Shown piece after piece: positions 20,400 through 30,949 of a stretch of 64,000 nucleotides of DNA. How positions within the stretch are numbered: the stretch's first letter is position 1; every line of letters begins with the position of its first letter. The notes beneath the pieces were generated by a model that made no database searches, had not been told where the DNA came from, and saw nothing but the letters and a program-made list of their open reading frames with translations. The DNA is from Amia ocellicauda. Its lineage: Eukaryota > Chordata > Actinopteri > Amiiformes > Amiidae. A program made the position numbers and the translations under genes. The DNA is taken from NCBI RefSeq assembly GCF_036373705.1, contig NC_089852.1, forward strand, positions 37,196,207 through 37,260,206, in the 5' to 3' direction.

Positions 20400-23300
20400 T
20401 CATGAGTTAGCTGGTGTATTCACTTCACACATGTCATGCCTGTAATAAAGACCATAAATAAATAAATACATACATACATCATTTCATTCAATCACCCAGG
20501 TTAATTTTCTAGTTTGCATATGCATAGAACACAATACCCTAGATGGGTATTTCTAGCACAGCCTTTTCCGAGACCTTGCTTATATAAAAACAAGACAAGT
20601 TTCAGATATTCTCATACTAAAAAAATAATTGGAGTTAATCTTAAATGCTTTGAAATAAGCTGAGCGAGCAGGGAGAAATACTTCACTTTATATTTATATC
20701 AATAAATTCATACTTACTCTTGATGTTCCTCTGAAGTTGCTGAAAAAAGGGGGAAATTATATACATTTGAATCCGACACTGTGATGGAGCAAAGCCCTTA
20801 CCCATATCACTGGGACTAAGATATTACATATTTGCTTTATTTTTTTCCTGTCTGAAAAGGGAAATGTAATTACCTGTTACACTGTATATCCCCCGTGCTG
20901 CTGGGGCTGGAAGGAGAGGAACAACACTTGGATTAACTGAAAAGCTGCCAGGGAAGTAAACGATTGGCAAATTCTGATACAATGTCTAGTGCCACCCAAT
21001 CTATTCTGGATATGGTTAGTTACTGAAAAAATGCAAAACCCAAACCAAACACCTTTCTGTCTCTACTTTGTAAGATACTTATTAGCAACCATCTTTGTTT
21101 GGGGCAGAAAAGGTGAAAAGATATCCATCTTGGATAAGGCCATGATACATCTTTTCATTCCCCATATATATGGCACTGTAGGTGCCCCTCATAGTAATAG
21201 GCTCATGATAAAAACAAACTGAGTAAGTCTTACCTTTAATTTTCTTTATAAGAAGACAGAGCAATACAATGCTGATTAGGATTAATATCACTCCAAAAGC
21301 AATATTTTGGGTGGGGTCAAACTCTGCTGGTAGCTTTGGGTCTGGATTATCAACACCTGGAAACAAAACCAGAAACCAAAAAATAAGACTTCATATACAC
21401 CTATATAGCTCAGAAAAGTTTGTTTCAGTAATAGTTCCAGCGCTCTGCTTTATTTGTCTGCGCATAAATGAAAAAAACAGAACCAAAAAGTTTGATTTCA
21501 TAGGGCATTGCTGAGGGACCTCTTTTTTGACCAAGTAGCATGACAAGAGTCTTTTTCTTATTCCAAACTCAACTATAATTCTTCAATATCTTCAGCAGCT
21601 TTTGACTTTTAATTTTGTTATCAGAGTGAAGTCCTCGACGATCCGTGTCTGTTTCTGCACATCATCCCTACTTCTGAAGGACAAGGTCAGGAACACGCTG
21701 TATTGGCTGCTTGTTATGATAGTCCTAATGGATACTCACAAACTTCAATTTCTTTTGAAGTCTCCTCCCCCACAGAGCAGCTAACGTTGAAAGCTCCAGA
21801 GCTGTTCACGAAGATTGTGCTGGAAATATTAAAAAGCCCATTGCCTGGATCCTGCTCGGCGCTCTTGTTCACTTCTGTGATCCGTAAGGATATATTCAGC
21901 TCTTTGGTAAAATTCCACTTAACCATTTTTTGGGGGTAGCCACCTGATGAGAAACAGTGAATCTTAACTGTGCAGCTAGTGTCTGAGCTTCTCCCACTGT
22001 TGTTCCTCACCACGACCACTTTGGGTTGGCTGTAGTTACCTGTAGGGAGGCAGGGAAAGAGTGTTGTTGTTTGTGAAGTGTGTTTCACAGATTGGCCTCG
22101 GTTTGCACTGACAAATCTCTTATGGGTTTCTTTGAAATGTTCATGCCTGTGTTGGTTTTACGATTTTCAAGTCTTTTTTTTAATCCTAAGTGTCTGAATC
22201 AGTGAAAACCTTCACTTCACTTTAAATAGAGATTGGTTCCTAGAGCCCAGATATAACAGGTGAAAATCTGGGATGTTTATCCCAAGGGGCATAGTTGACT
22301 GATTGCTGCCTGGCATGGGTTGCAGGAAGTGAGTCAGTTCCAAATTGCTCAGTGGGCTAGAGAGCTCAGTCTATATTTTCTTGAATTGCCAAACAACAGC
22401 GACCTCTTCTGGCTTTCCCCATTGCCTGTGAGTGCAGCTTTAACAATGGGAGCAGCATTAATTGTCATTAAAACATGGTGCTATTTGTGCTGTGAACTCA
22501 CAGTTGGAAATAGCCTGACTGCACATTTTAGAGCACCTTGAACCATTGTTGTGGTGAATGATGTAAACCAACAAGTAAAAAAGACATAAGTAAATAAATA
22601 GACATAAAATGATACTTACTCATTATTTTTAAATTAATATGTGATGTTTTTGTAAAGTTGTAATTTATAATGCATTCATATTTCCCTTCATCTGAAGTCC
22701 TTAAGTCCCATAGATCCACTGTTTTGTTTGTCTCGTTGACCATGGTCCGATTCTTGAACATTGTATGTATCGAATTTTCAACACTGTTGCTTTTATGGAT
22801 GCCATTAACAAAGATAACGTTGTTATTATTATCGATCTTTTGCAGGTACAGGAATGTGAATTCGCTGTTGGGAGACTGGTTGTGGCAGGGCAGTTGAACA
22901 TGTTGGCCAACATATCCTCTGATCTCAACTACGCCCTGAAAAACTTTAGAGAACATGATTTCAAAAGGTGAAAAGAGGAGCAAGCAAACTCAATGTACTA
23001 CAAACAATGAATTTAAAATGCTTATATAAAAAATGTTAAGAAGGACACAACTAAATATATGTATTTACAGGATTACTATGCCAATGCCGCTAACAGTGTT
23101 ATTTTGTCCCACTGTAGTGTGATCGGGCAACAGTGTCTGTGAAGATAATTATGAGCCAGTAAATATGAAGCACATTTTTCATAACAAAGCTTGAGATGGG
23201 AAAATTAGCACTTTAATAATTACTCTTAACATGGGCCTCTGCTTGTGTTTGAGCAGGGCAGAGGGTGGGCAGGGGCGGGTGATTAGTCATTCAAAAGATG

Positions 23301-25330
23301 TCGTTCTTAAAATGAAACTAAATCAGGACTCTGTTTACTCTGTGAATGATCTTTATCAGGACTTTATCATCACTGGAGGGAGGGAAACTGGCCTTCACTG
23401 CTTGCCTAGTTCCCTCTTTCACTTCACTTTTCAAAGTACGTCACTGAACCATTTTGGCACCGACAGAAGGAACATAACCTAAATAACATAAATAAGCTGT
23501 ATTAAGTTACACAATGTGACGCCGGATAGCATTCAAGTGACGATATATATAAAGCATCATAAAATCTCATGCTTGGTTTAAAAAAATGATACTGGAGAAG
23601 ACATTATCTGGTTAAGTGGTATAGCAAAGAGAACACTAAGCATGGGAAAGTACCTTTTAAAGTAAACTAGAACTGGTTAGTTTGAATGAATTGTTGCCTT
23701 ACCTGCACTCACTGAGTGCAACAGCGTATACAGGTAGATGAGTGTACTCCTAGAAAAACAAAAGCAGACTAATGGTTAGTTTTGATCAGTAAAACACCCC
23801 CAAAATGTCACTCTTGAGACTACTTGTAGGTCCTATGATTTATCTTTTCGTCACTGGCCCTACCTTACGTGAAATCCCCATCTACAGAAAAACATCGTAA
23901 TGTTCTGCTTGCTTCTCGACATGTTTGCTACATACTTATTATTTAACAGTATTGTAAGTGTTCATTTCTGTGTCTGTAGCCTCCTCTGTGATTTTGCGTC
24001 ATTGTGTAAGTAATTGCAATCTTAAATCACTCTACATGATATTATTATATCATTATATAATATACTTTATACTGGAGAAATCTAGGTACAGTACCTTGCT
24101 CAAGGGTACAACAGGAACCCACAACACTCCCAAACAAATAAAAACGAACACACATGGTAGTAAATAATGTAACAGAAGGACGGCCTTAAATTCATGATAA
24201 ATTAAAGGGTATATATTTATTTTCCAACTAACTATTGTTTTACCTTAATCAGTTAATCTATAAAAGAAAGTCTATCTCAGACATAGTTTCTATACTTAAA
24301 TCCGCCTCACGCCTGCAGCAGTGCACACAGCATGATTTGTTTGCACTGTGGCAAAGTAATTTCTCTTTAAAACATCTTTAATACTGCGTCATAGTTTTAC
24401 TTATTGATATTGATATGGACATTATCTTGCACTCTCATTAAATGGAATAATACAACATGATGAGATCTTTATGTTAAAAGCTTGAGTTGTATGAATGAAT
24501 AGAACAGCTAAGTTTAAAATAATAGTTTAACCTCAGTTTAAATAGAAGTGTAGGATCTCTTGTTCCCATAATAACAATGTTTAAAAATTATTTAGTTTAC
24601 TTACACAACTAAAAATTGAGAAACAGGTCCGGAACCCTGGAATGAATGAACAAACCATAAAAAAAGATAAGTTCATGTATTTATTGTCTTCATTACTAAA
24701 AATAAAGAAAATTTAAATAAGTCCAGATGTGGGAAATCCCATTTGTGTATTTGAAACCAAAACGGCTGAAAGAGCTGTGACAACTCAGTCTTTCTGTTGT
24801 CTTGATATAGATATAGATATAGATATAGATATAGATATAGATATAGATATAAGTTATCAAGTGTTCCTCATCCATTTTGTTGAATTTAAATATTATCATC
24901 ACTATTAATATTATTATTAACATCAAACCTTATTCTTGGGAGGGTGGAAGCAACGCTACAGTGTCTAATTGATTAGTCCATTGGCTTCAGCAATTTGGTT
25001 AGCTTATGTGATCACTTATGTGTAAACATTTTGCATAACCACTCATAATGAGGAATTACTGTGCCAGTAAACGAATTGCCATCCATTACTGTAATACTAT
25101 CGACTACCTCAATCCTGTAGCATTAATATACACTTAAAAGATTAGATAATCTTACAATAACTGATAAGATACATATATTTTGACCTTCATAATATTGATA
25201 TTGAGCAGTTATCCTCATCCAACCTGTACCTTTGTTATTTGTATGCTTTAAATATGGCAACAAGAGTCTTAATTCCGAGTAATAATACAATTTCTAATGA
25301 AAAACAGCTACTTACTTTTGTGAAGGCCAT
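20400..25330 (-). CDS. CD86-like B7-family costimulatory ligand (nine-exon model)
   Basis: Exons in transcript order: 25316-25330, 24605-24636, 23713-23749, 22620-22935, 21740-22039, 21234-21356, 20874-20906, 20718-20739, 20400-20439. All have GT/AG borders and compatible phases, totalling 305 aa. The first three build a signal peptide (MAFTK, GSGPVSQFLV, then STLIYLYTLLHS). Exon 4 is an Ig V domain (IRGYVGQHVQLPC to DEGKYEC). Exon 5 is an Ig C-type domain (NYSQPKVVVV, IHCFSSGGYP, FNVSCSV). Exon 6 holds the membrane segment NIAFGVILILISIVLLCLLI and the KKIKG stop-transfer. Exons 7-9 form a short tail with GIYSVT. The V-C order and the strings QLPC, CII and NYSQP resemble mammalian CD86, which binds CD28 and CTLA4 on T cells. 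About a dozen N-glycosylation sequons are present. CD80/CD86 cannot be firmly separated in fish, so I give no symbol. The first exons are my reconstruction. Confidence 0.8.
24070..24130 (-). repeat. SINE internal fragment in a CD86-like intron
   Basis: The string aaatctaggtacagtacctt then gctcaagggtacaacaggaa is the reverse complement of the middle of the SINE at 9.88 kb. It lies within intron 2 of the CD86-like gene. Confidence 0.6.
24804..24850. repeat. (GATATA)n hexanucleotide repeat
   Basis: About seven to eight tandem GATATA units in intron 1 of the CD86-like gene. Confidence 0.9.
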
Positions 25331-25530
25331 TTCACTTCTTTAATCTTCCTTTTGTACTCAATACTTTTGTCATTTCATTGGCTACCTCAGACACTTAAAG
25401 ATAACATCCCAAAACTGAGTCTGGAGCGATCTTGAAGCATGTGTTTTCTCATTCAGAGTTTATCTGAAAATGAACTGATGTGGGGCTTTCTCGGTTACGT
25501 GTAGGAAGTGAGACAATGCAGTCTGAGCTT

Positions 25531-25653
25531 TCAGTTTTTACACAGGGCAGGGATGAGTCTTTCGCTTAATCTGGACTTGGTGTGCAATGTCTTCTGAAAC
25601 TCAAAATCGAAGTCTTCTTTCCTGATGAAAACGTTTCCTTCGTCATAATAAAC
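25531..25653 (-). CDS. Candidate terminal coding exon of an unidentified gene
   Basis: A strong acceptor on the minus strand (tctattcctacag) is followed by 40 open codons and TGA, reading VYYDEGNVFIRKEDFDFEFQ and ending LIPALCKN. The composition (mixed charged and hydrophobic residues, no low complexity) is protein-like, unlike most chance frames around it. I do not recognise the protein. The stop lies about 200 bp upstream of the CD86-like start codon on the same strand. Any earlier exons would therefore lie between here and about 34.6 kb, where I could not find convincing partners. It may be the end of a gene broken up by repeats, a pseudogene remnant, or an alternative upstream exon. Confidence 0.35.
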   Translation of the reverse strand, partial: VYYDEGNVFIRKEDFDFEFQKTLHTKSRLSERLIPALCKN

Positions 25654-28389
25654 CTGTAGGAATAGATGTAACACATTTGTTATGAAATTGTTTAAATATA
25701 TGTGCAAGTACTGATAGTTTATAATTGAAGTATAAAACAGCAAAGTATTAGCATTTCAACAAAATCTGAGGTGCTCTATCTGTCTTACTTAATTATATTA
25801 GCATTAATAACACATTCTATTATCCACATAGTATACCAAACAGTATATACATACCATGTACTGTGTCCACAGCCTTCATTAGTAAATTGTGTGACCTGCT
25901 GGTTTTGTTGTCTGGGATCTGTGTGACATTGCCACCATACCTGGTCAAATTACTGACAAAACGTTTCAGTGCAGGGTGTCTGCTGGCTCGGACTGTTCAC
26001 AAATACTATGTCCTGGGGTTTATCACACCAATCTCAGTCATGTGATTTCTCATGACTCTCTAGCTCATCGTCAATAAACAAAGAACTTCATTCAGAAAAG
26101 GGGAATCCCCCTTTAGTGTAATCATTTGTATTCAGCATTATAATTTATTATATTTGTTATACAATCAACTGGCACACATTTTAATTCAAACAATAAAATG
26201 ACATTAAAATGGTATCACTGATGACATTTGATTGATACCCACTTCATTTTAAACTTAAAATCCATTGGATTCCATCAGAAAAAAAGGGGATTCACAATGT
26301 AGTCTTCTGGGAATTTACTTTTGATGATTCCTGTAATTCATAACATACATTAAGAAAACAATGACAAAAAATAGTTTGGCTTATTTTTTAATTTTATTTT
26401 TAAATAAACACACAGGTAAAATAGAAAATTGGACTGTGAATGGGCTGATGATAGATGTGTCAGTATCTCTTTGAGCTCTGAGGATGCATGACTGTGTACA
26501 CCTCCCTCATCAAGATCACCCCAGAAGGGAACTGTGTTGAAACATGTAGATGGAGGAACATCAAAGATTTATAGCCACCCATTGAATATTGAATATTAAC
26601 TCAGGAAAGGAAATGTGAACAGAAAAGAAATGCCATCAGAAGGGTTATATTTAAAATAGTTTAAATTTGCATAATGCTCTTTAGTCACTATAGTTTAACT
26701 CCAATACATACTTATAATACAAAATGCAAAAGAAAGAGTTGAAGTGGCATGAATTGAAAAATAAATCTCACACGGATACTGTATGTCAATTTAAATTTTA
26801 TTACATTCAGTTTATGCCTGTTTAACAAAGAATAGGTGGATATGATTTGTCATAACTTTTCAAATGTCAGATAGGTGTGTATCACAACTGGGAACATTTT
26901 GGGTTTTCCTCACTGACAAGTATAGCAGTATAGCTCAACTCAGGATGAGTTCGATTTCACGAACAGGATTGCAAAGTAACCTTTCACAGGTGTTATTTAA
27001 AAAAATCCCTAATTTAAAAGACAGATGACACCTTTTTTTAAAACTAATCGCAGGTATATTCAAAACGTTACAAGTTATGCATTTCAATCTCAAATAACAT
27101 GGAACGTCTTGTAATATTTTGCCAGTTTGCTTGATATGTCTATTTTTATTATCCTCTCTTTATATTCCAACAGTCTGGCACAAAATGGGGCAACATGCAA
27201 AATCTTACTTGAATAAAATTAAGAATGAATAAACTGATGCATCTGAAAACTGATTCACACTTTTAAAGGAGAAAGTAATAAAATACGTCGTGCTATAATT
27301 TTACTGTAATCATCTCTCAACAGATTATACCTACTTATTAGCTATCACAGAAACACATTCTGTCATACAATTTCCGCAATGTATCCACCATCATCAGAAA
27401 ATATAATGTAATTCGATGAGAAAGAAGAACCAAATCATGGCTTTGTGCTTATTAATCTTTTTCCCAGTTGTATTAGGGTAAAATGGTTTACGTATTACAC
27501 AGCTCAGCCTAGGTGTATGTATGCCGTTCCACAAACTAGACTGCAACAATAACATTTCTTGGCAGGGAGAAAGGAACAAACACGATCAGAATCATGAAAG
27601 CATGTGAACAATCCTTGTTTTCTTTTTCAGTCAGCAATAAGACTTCTGGTAACCATCAGCTCAGAAAAGGAAACATCATGCCAGGCTGCTGCTGACAGAT
27701 GATATGAGACTCAAGTGTGGTTAGGGTCATTGGAGAACCCAAAAGGAGAGCAGCAGAAACTTTAACCACGGTGTGTCTTCTGGTACCACTGTGCTTCTCT
27801 AATCGTTGGCACCTAGTAGTATAAACAAACAAAATTCTTCTGGAAATCCCTCTCTTAGGAAGTGAAGATATCTTAGCCTTAAGTCAAATAATGTGTAGGA
27901 GTTTGCTTAGGTCACAACAGTAGTTTAAATTAAATGTTCATTTACAGTAAACTAAAGTCTACAACAGAAACCCAAAACATGCAGGAAACACTTTTTTAAA
28001 ATTTAAGGGCTTTCCACTGTGCTTGGCTGTAGGATTTGGCATCCTTGCTTTAAAACACTTTTACTTTTTTACAAACATGCAACAGTAAATAATCTAGCAA
28101 TCTCTAACAAATATTGGCTGTATATAATATACAATCTCAGACACCTATTACTACAAAAGTTGCATTGAATAGGCATGTCTTTCCCATAACGTCAGACACA
28201 ACAGGACACATTTAGCGACACGAAGGTTAATTGTCTGCCAAAAAAAAATCCAGGATACTGATAATTATCAGTACACACCCACTTAATAATTAATTATTGA
28301 AAATACAATAATGCCCCGTTTCCAGCTGCGGACACTTAAGTAGGTGTTTCCACTGGCTTGATATTTTTAATAACCCTCCCATATATATA
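25654..28389. other. Spacer with no gene recognised
   Basis: AT-rich DNA between the orphan exon and the nested Tc1 elements. Only short, unremarkable open frames occur, and I see no repeat family that I can name, apart from TA-rich tracts at its right edge (about 28.38-28.40 kb). Confidence 0.5.
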
Positions 28390-28517
28390 TATACAGCCCT
28401 GACCCATCGAGGCATGGACTCCACTAGACCTCTGAAGGTGTGCTGTGGTATCTGGTACCAAGATGTTAGCAGCAGATCCTTTAAGTCCTGTAAGTTGCGA
28501 GGTGGGGCCTCCATGGA

Positions 28518-29040
28518 TCAGACTTGTTTGTCCAGCACATCCCACAGATGCTCGATTGGATTGAGATCTGGGGAATTTGGAGGCCAAGTCAACACCTTGA
28601 ACTTGTGATTCATCAGATCAGGCCACCTTCTTCCATTGCTCTGTGGTCCAGTTCTGATGCTCATGTACCCATTGTAGTGGACAGTGGTCAGCATGGGCAC
28701 CCTGACTGGTCTGCGGCTACGCAGCCCCATACGCAACAAACTGCGATGCACTGTGTGTTCTGACACCTTTATATCAGAACCAGCATTCACTTTTTCAGCA
28801 ATTTGAGCTACAGTAGCTCGTCTGCCTTCGCTTCCCACGTGCATCAATGAGCCTTGGCCGCCCATGACCCTGTCGCAGGTTCACTGCTTTTCCTTCCTTG
28901 GACCACTTTTGATAGGTACTGACCACTGCAGACTGGGAACACCCCACAAGAGCTGCAGTTTTGGAGATGCTCTGACCCAGTCGTATAGCCATCACAATTT
29001 GACCCTTGTCAAAGTCGCTCAGATCCTTACGCTTGCCCAT
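28518..29040 (-). pseudogene. Degenerate Tc1 transposase of the older element
   Basis: Frame one (29040 down to about 28.82 kb) carries the helix-turn-helix region with [20 protein letters not shown] and [10 protein letters not shown]. After a frame change it continues [20 protein letters not shown], then RRPVRVPMLTTVHYNGYM, and ends with SPDLNPIEHLWDVLDKQ. Compared with complete transposases of about 340 aa, the central catalytic block between the pairing domain and the last Glu is missing. No functional enzyme can be made. Confidence 0.85.
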
Positions 29041-29085
29041 TTGTCCTGCAACTTTGAGGACAAAATGTTCACTTGCTGCCTAATA

Positions 29086-30303
29086 CACTCACGTAAAGGA
29101 TTATTAGGAACACCTGTTCAATTTCTCATTAATGCAATTATCTAACCAACCAATCACATGGCAGTTGCTTCAATGCATTTAGGGGTGTGGTCCTGGTCAA
29201 GACAATCTCCTGAACTCCAAACTGAATGTCTGAATGGGAAAGAAAGGTGATTTAAGCAATTTTGAGCGTGGCATGGTTGTTGGTGCCAGACGGGCCGGTC
29301 TGAGTATTTCACAATCTGCTCAGTTACTGGGATTTTCACGCACAACCATTTCTAGGGTTTACAAAGAATGGTGTGAAAAGGGAAAAACATCCAGTATGCA
29401 GCAGTCCTGTGGGCGAAAATGCCTTGTTGATGCTAGAGGTCAGAGGAGAATGGGCCGACTGATTCAAGCTGATAGAAGAGCAACTTTGACTGAAATAACC
29501 ACTCGTTACAACCGAGGTATGCAGCAAAGCATTTGTGAAGCCACAACACGTACAACCTTGAGGCGGATGGGCTACAACAGCAGAAGACCCCACCGGGTAC
29601 CACTCATCTCCACTACAAATAGGAACAAGAGGCTACAATTTGCACAAGCTCACCAAAATTGGACAGTTGAAGACTGGAAAAATGTTGCCTGGTCTGATGA
29701 GTCTCGATTTCTGTTGAGACATTCAGATGGAGTCAGAATTTGGCGTAAACAGAATGAGAACATGGATCCATCATGCCTTGTTACCACTGTGCAGGCTGGT
29801 GGTGGTGGTGTAATGGTGTGGGGGATGTTTTCTTGGCACACTTTAGGCCCCTTAGTGCCAATTGGGCATCGTTTAAATGCCACGGCCTACCTGAGCATTG
29901 TTTCTGACCATGTCCATCCCTTTATGACCACCATGTACCCATCCTCTGATGGCTACTTCCAGCAGGATAATGCACCATGTCACAAAGGTCGAATCATTTC
30001 AAATTGGTTTCTTGAACATGACAATGAGTTCACTGTACTAAACTGGCCCCCACAGTCACCAGATCTCAACCCAATAGAGCATCTTTGGGATGTGGTGGAA
30101 CGGGAGCTTCGTGCCCTGGATGTGCATCCCACAAATCTCCATCAATTGCAAGATGCTATCCTATCAATATGGGCCAACATTTCTAAAGAATGCTTTCAGC
30201 ACCTTGTTGAATCAATGCCACGTAGAATTAAGGCAGTTCTGAAGGCGAAAGGGGGTCAAACACATTATTAGTATGGTGTTCCTAATAATCCTTTAGATGA
30301 GTG
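29086..30303 (+). mobile_element. Complete Tc1-like transposon nested in the older element
   Basis: 1218 bp bounded by 29-bp terminal inverted repeats (29086-29114 and 30275-30303) that differ at two positions; each carries taaaggattattaggaacac. TA flanks both ends (29084-29085 and 30304-30305). Removing the element and one TA restores the older element's sequence across the junction (gcctaa, TA, tatccc), which proves insertion into it. It contains one uninterrupted transposase gene. Short terminal repeats and TA duplication place it in the Tc1/mariner superfamily. Confidence 0.95.
29234..30271 (+). CDS. Tc1/mariner transposase, intact (345 aa)
   Basis: The single exon starts MGKKGDLSNFERGMVVGARR and has full Tc1 length. 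The N-terminal paired-type helix-turn-helix (about residues 1-120) includes GLSISQSAQLLGFSRTTISR. The catalytic triad is visible as D155 (AWSDESRF), D245 (YFQQDNAPCH) and E282 (SPDLNPIEHLWD). Thirty-six residues separate the last two, rather than the 34 typical of Tc1 and Sleeping Beauty. That spacing matches the DD36E group ('Incomer', as I recall the literature name). The GGGGVMVWGMFS box is present. The enzyme cuts and pastes the element into TA sites in the nucleus. There is no stop or frameshift, so the copy may be young or recently active. Confidence 0.93.
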   Translation: MGKKGDLSNFERGMVVGARRAGLSISQSAQLLGFSRTTISRVYKEWCEKGKTSSMQQSCGRKCLVDARGQRRMGRLIQADRRATLTEITTRYNRGMQQSICEATTRTTLRRMGYNSRRPHRVPLISTTNRNKRLQFAQAHQNWTVEDWKNVAWSDESRFLLRHSDGVRIWRKQNENMDPSCLVTTVQAGGGGVMVWGMFSWHTLGPLVPIGHRLNATAYLSIVSDHVHPFMTTMYPSSDGYFQQDNAPCHKGRIISNWFLEHDNEFTVLNWPPQSPDLNPIEHLWDVVERELRALDVHPTNLHQLQDAILSIWANISKECFQHLVESMPRRIKAVLKAKGGQTHY

Positions 30304-30459
30304 TATATCCCACCCACTGACAGGTGACATGGTGACGAGATTATCAATGTTATTCACTTCACCTGTCAGTGGTCATAATGTTATGGCTGATCGGTCTATA
30401 TATACAATAGCATTTTTGCCCTTTTGCTATGAGGATTCACCAGCACGAAACAAATAATA

Positions 30460-30949
30460 GGTGCTTTTACACTGCAATTTCTGATCCGTACCTCTGAAAT
30501 GGCAGTGTAAATGCTCGGTGATCGGATCAAATGTTCCTCTCAGGGAGATGGTACAGATCCGGATCAAATGCATCGGTAGCATTTGATCCTGGCAGTGTAA
30601 ACGCTCGACTGCCTCCAGTCCCAGCATGCACTGCGGCGGCGTGTTTTAGAGACAGGGGGCAGACAAACAGCCTTCACATCAGTGGAGCAGATAGACCACA
30701 TTCCTACTTCCTATATTATACATAATATATTTTTAACATTAATACTAAGTGGCTTTCTATTTTGTGTTAACAAAAACATATATATAATTGTATTTTAATT
30801 TAAAATGCATACATGTGCAATATATACATGTGCATGCGAGGACCCCTGTGGCAGATGAGAGTTGATCCTGATCAAATGGCAGTGTAAATGCAACATCACT
30901 GTACCTGATGCATTTGATCTGAATCAAAAATGGCCGTGTAAAAGCGCCC
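30460..30949. mobile_element. Non-autonomous DNA transposon (MITE), about 490 bp
   Basis: The left end ggtgcttttacactgcaatt and the reverse complement of the right end, ggcgcttttacacggccatt, form imperfect terminal inverted repeats. Inside, the core GATCAAATG/CATTTGATC recurs about five times in both orientations, each beside a copy of CAGTGTAAA(T/C)GC (about 30.50, 30.56, 30.58, 30.86 and 30.91 kb). Subterminal repeats of this sort are typical transposase-binding sites of hAT-like elements. No coding capacity and no clear target duplication could be seen, so the superfamily is open. Confidence 0.65.

Larger units (their letters stand above)
28396..30395 (-). mobile_element. Old Tc1-like transposon remnant, split by a younger Tc1 insertion
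   Basis: On the minus strand one end is intact: accgatcagccataacatta begins the terminal repeat at about 30395. The element resumes at 29083 after the nested copy and runs to about 28396, where it ends abruptly in a TATATA tract without its second terminal repeat. The coding part begins at 29040 ([20 protein letters not shown], a Tc1 helix-turn-helix start). It is shifted by a small deletion near 28.82 kb, and near 28.60 kb it jumps directly from the N-terminal third to WPPNSPDLNPIEHLWD. The two catalytic aspartates are therefore gone and only the final Glu block remains. It is non-functional. Confidence 0.88.

Noticed and set aside
22320..22541. 73-codon plus-strand frame within the CD86-like gene
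   Set aside because: Intronic, opposite strand, no domain; a chance frame.
23703..23712. Extending CD86-like exon 3 to the GTAAGG donor
   Set aside because: The extra 10 nt shift the frame into a stop near the start of the V exon; the GTGAGT donor keeps it open.
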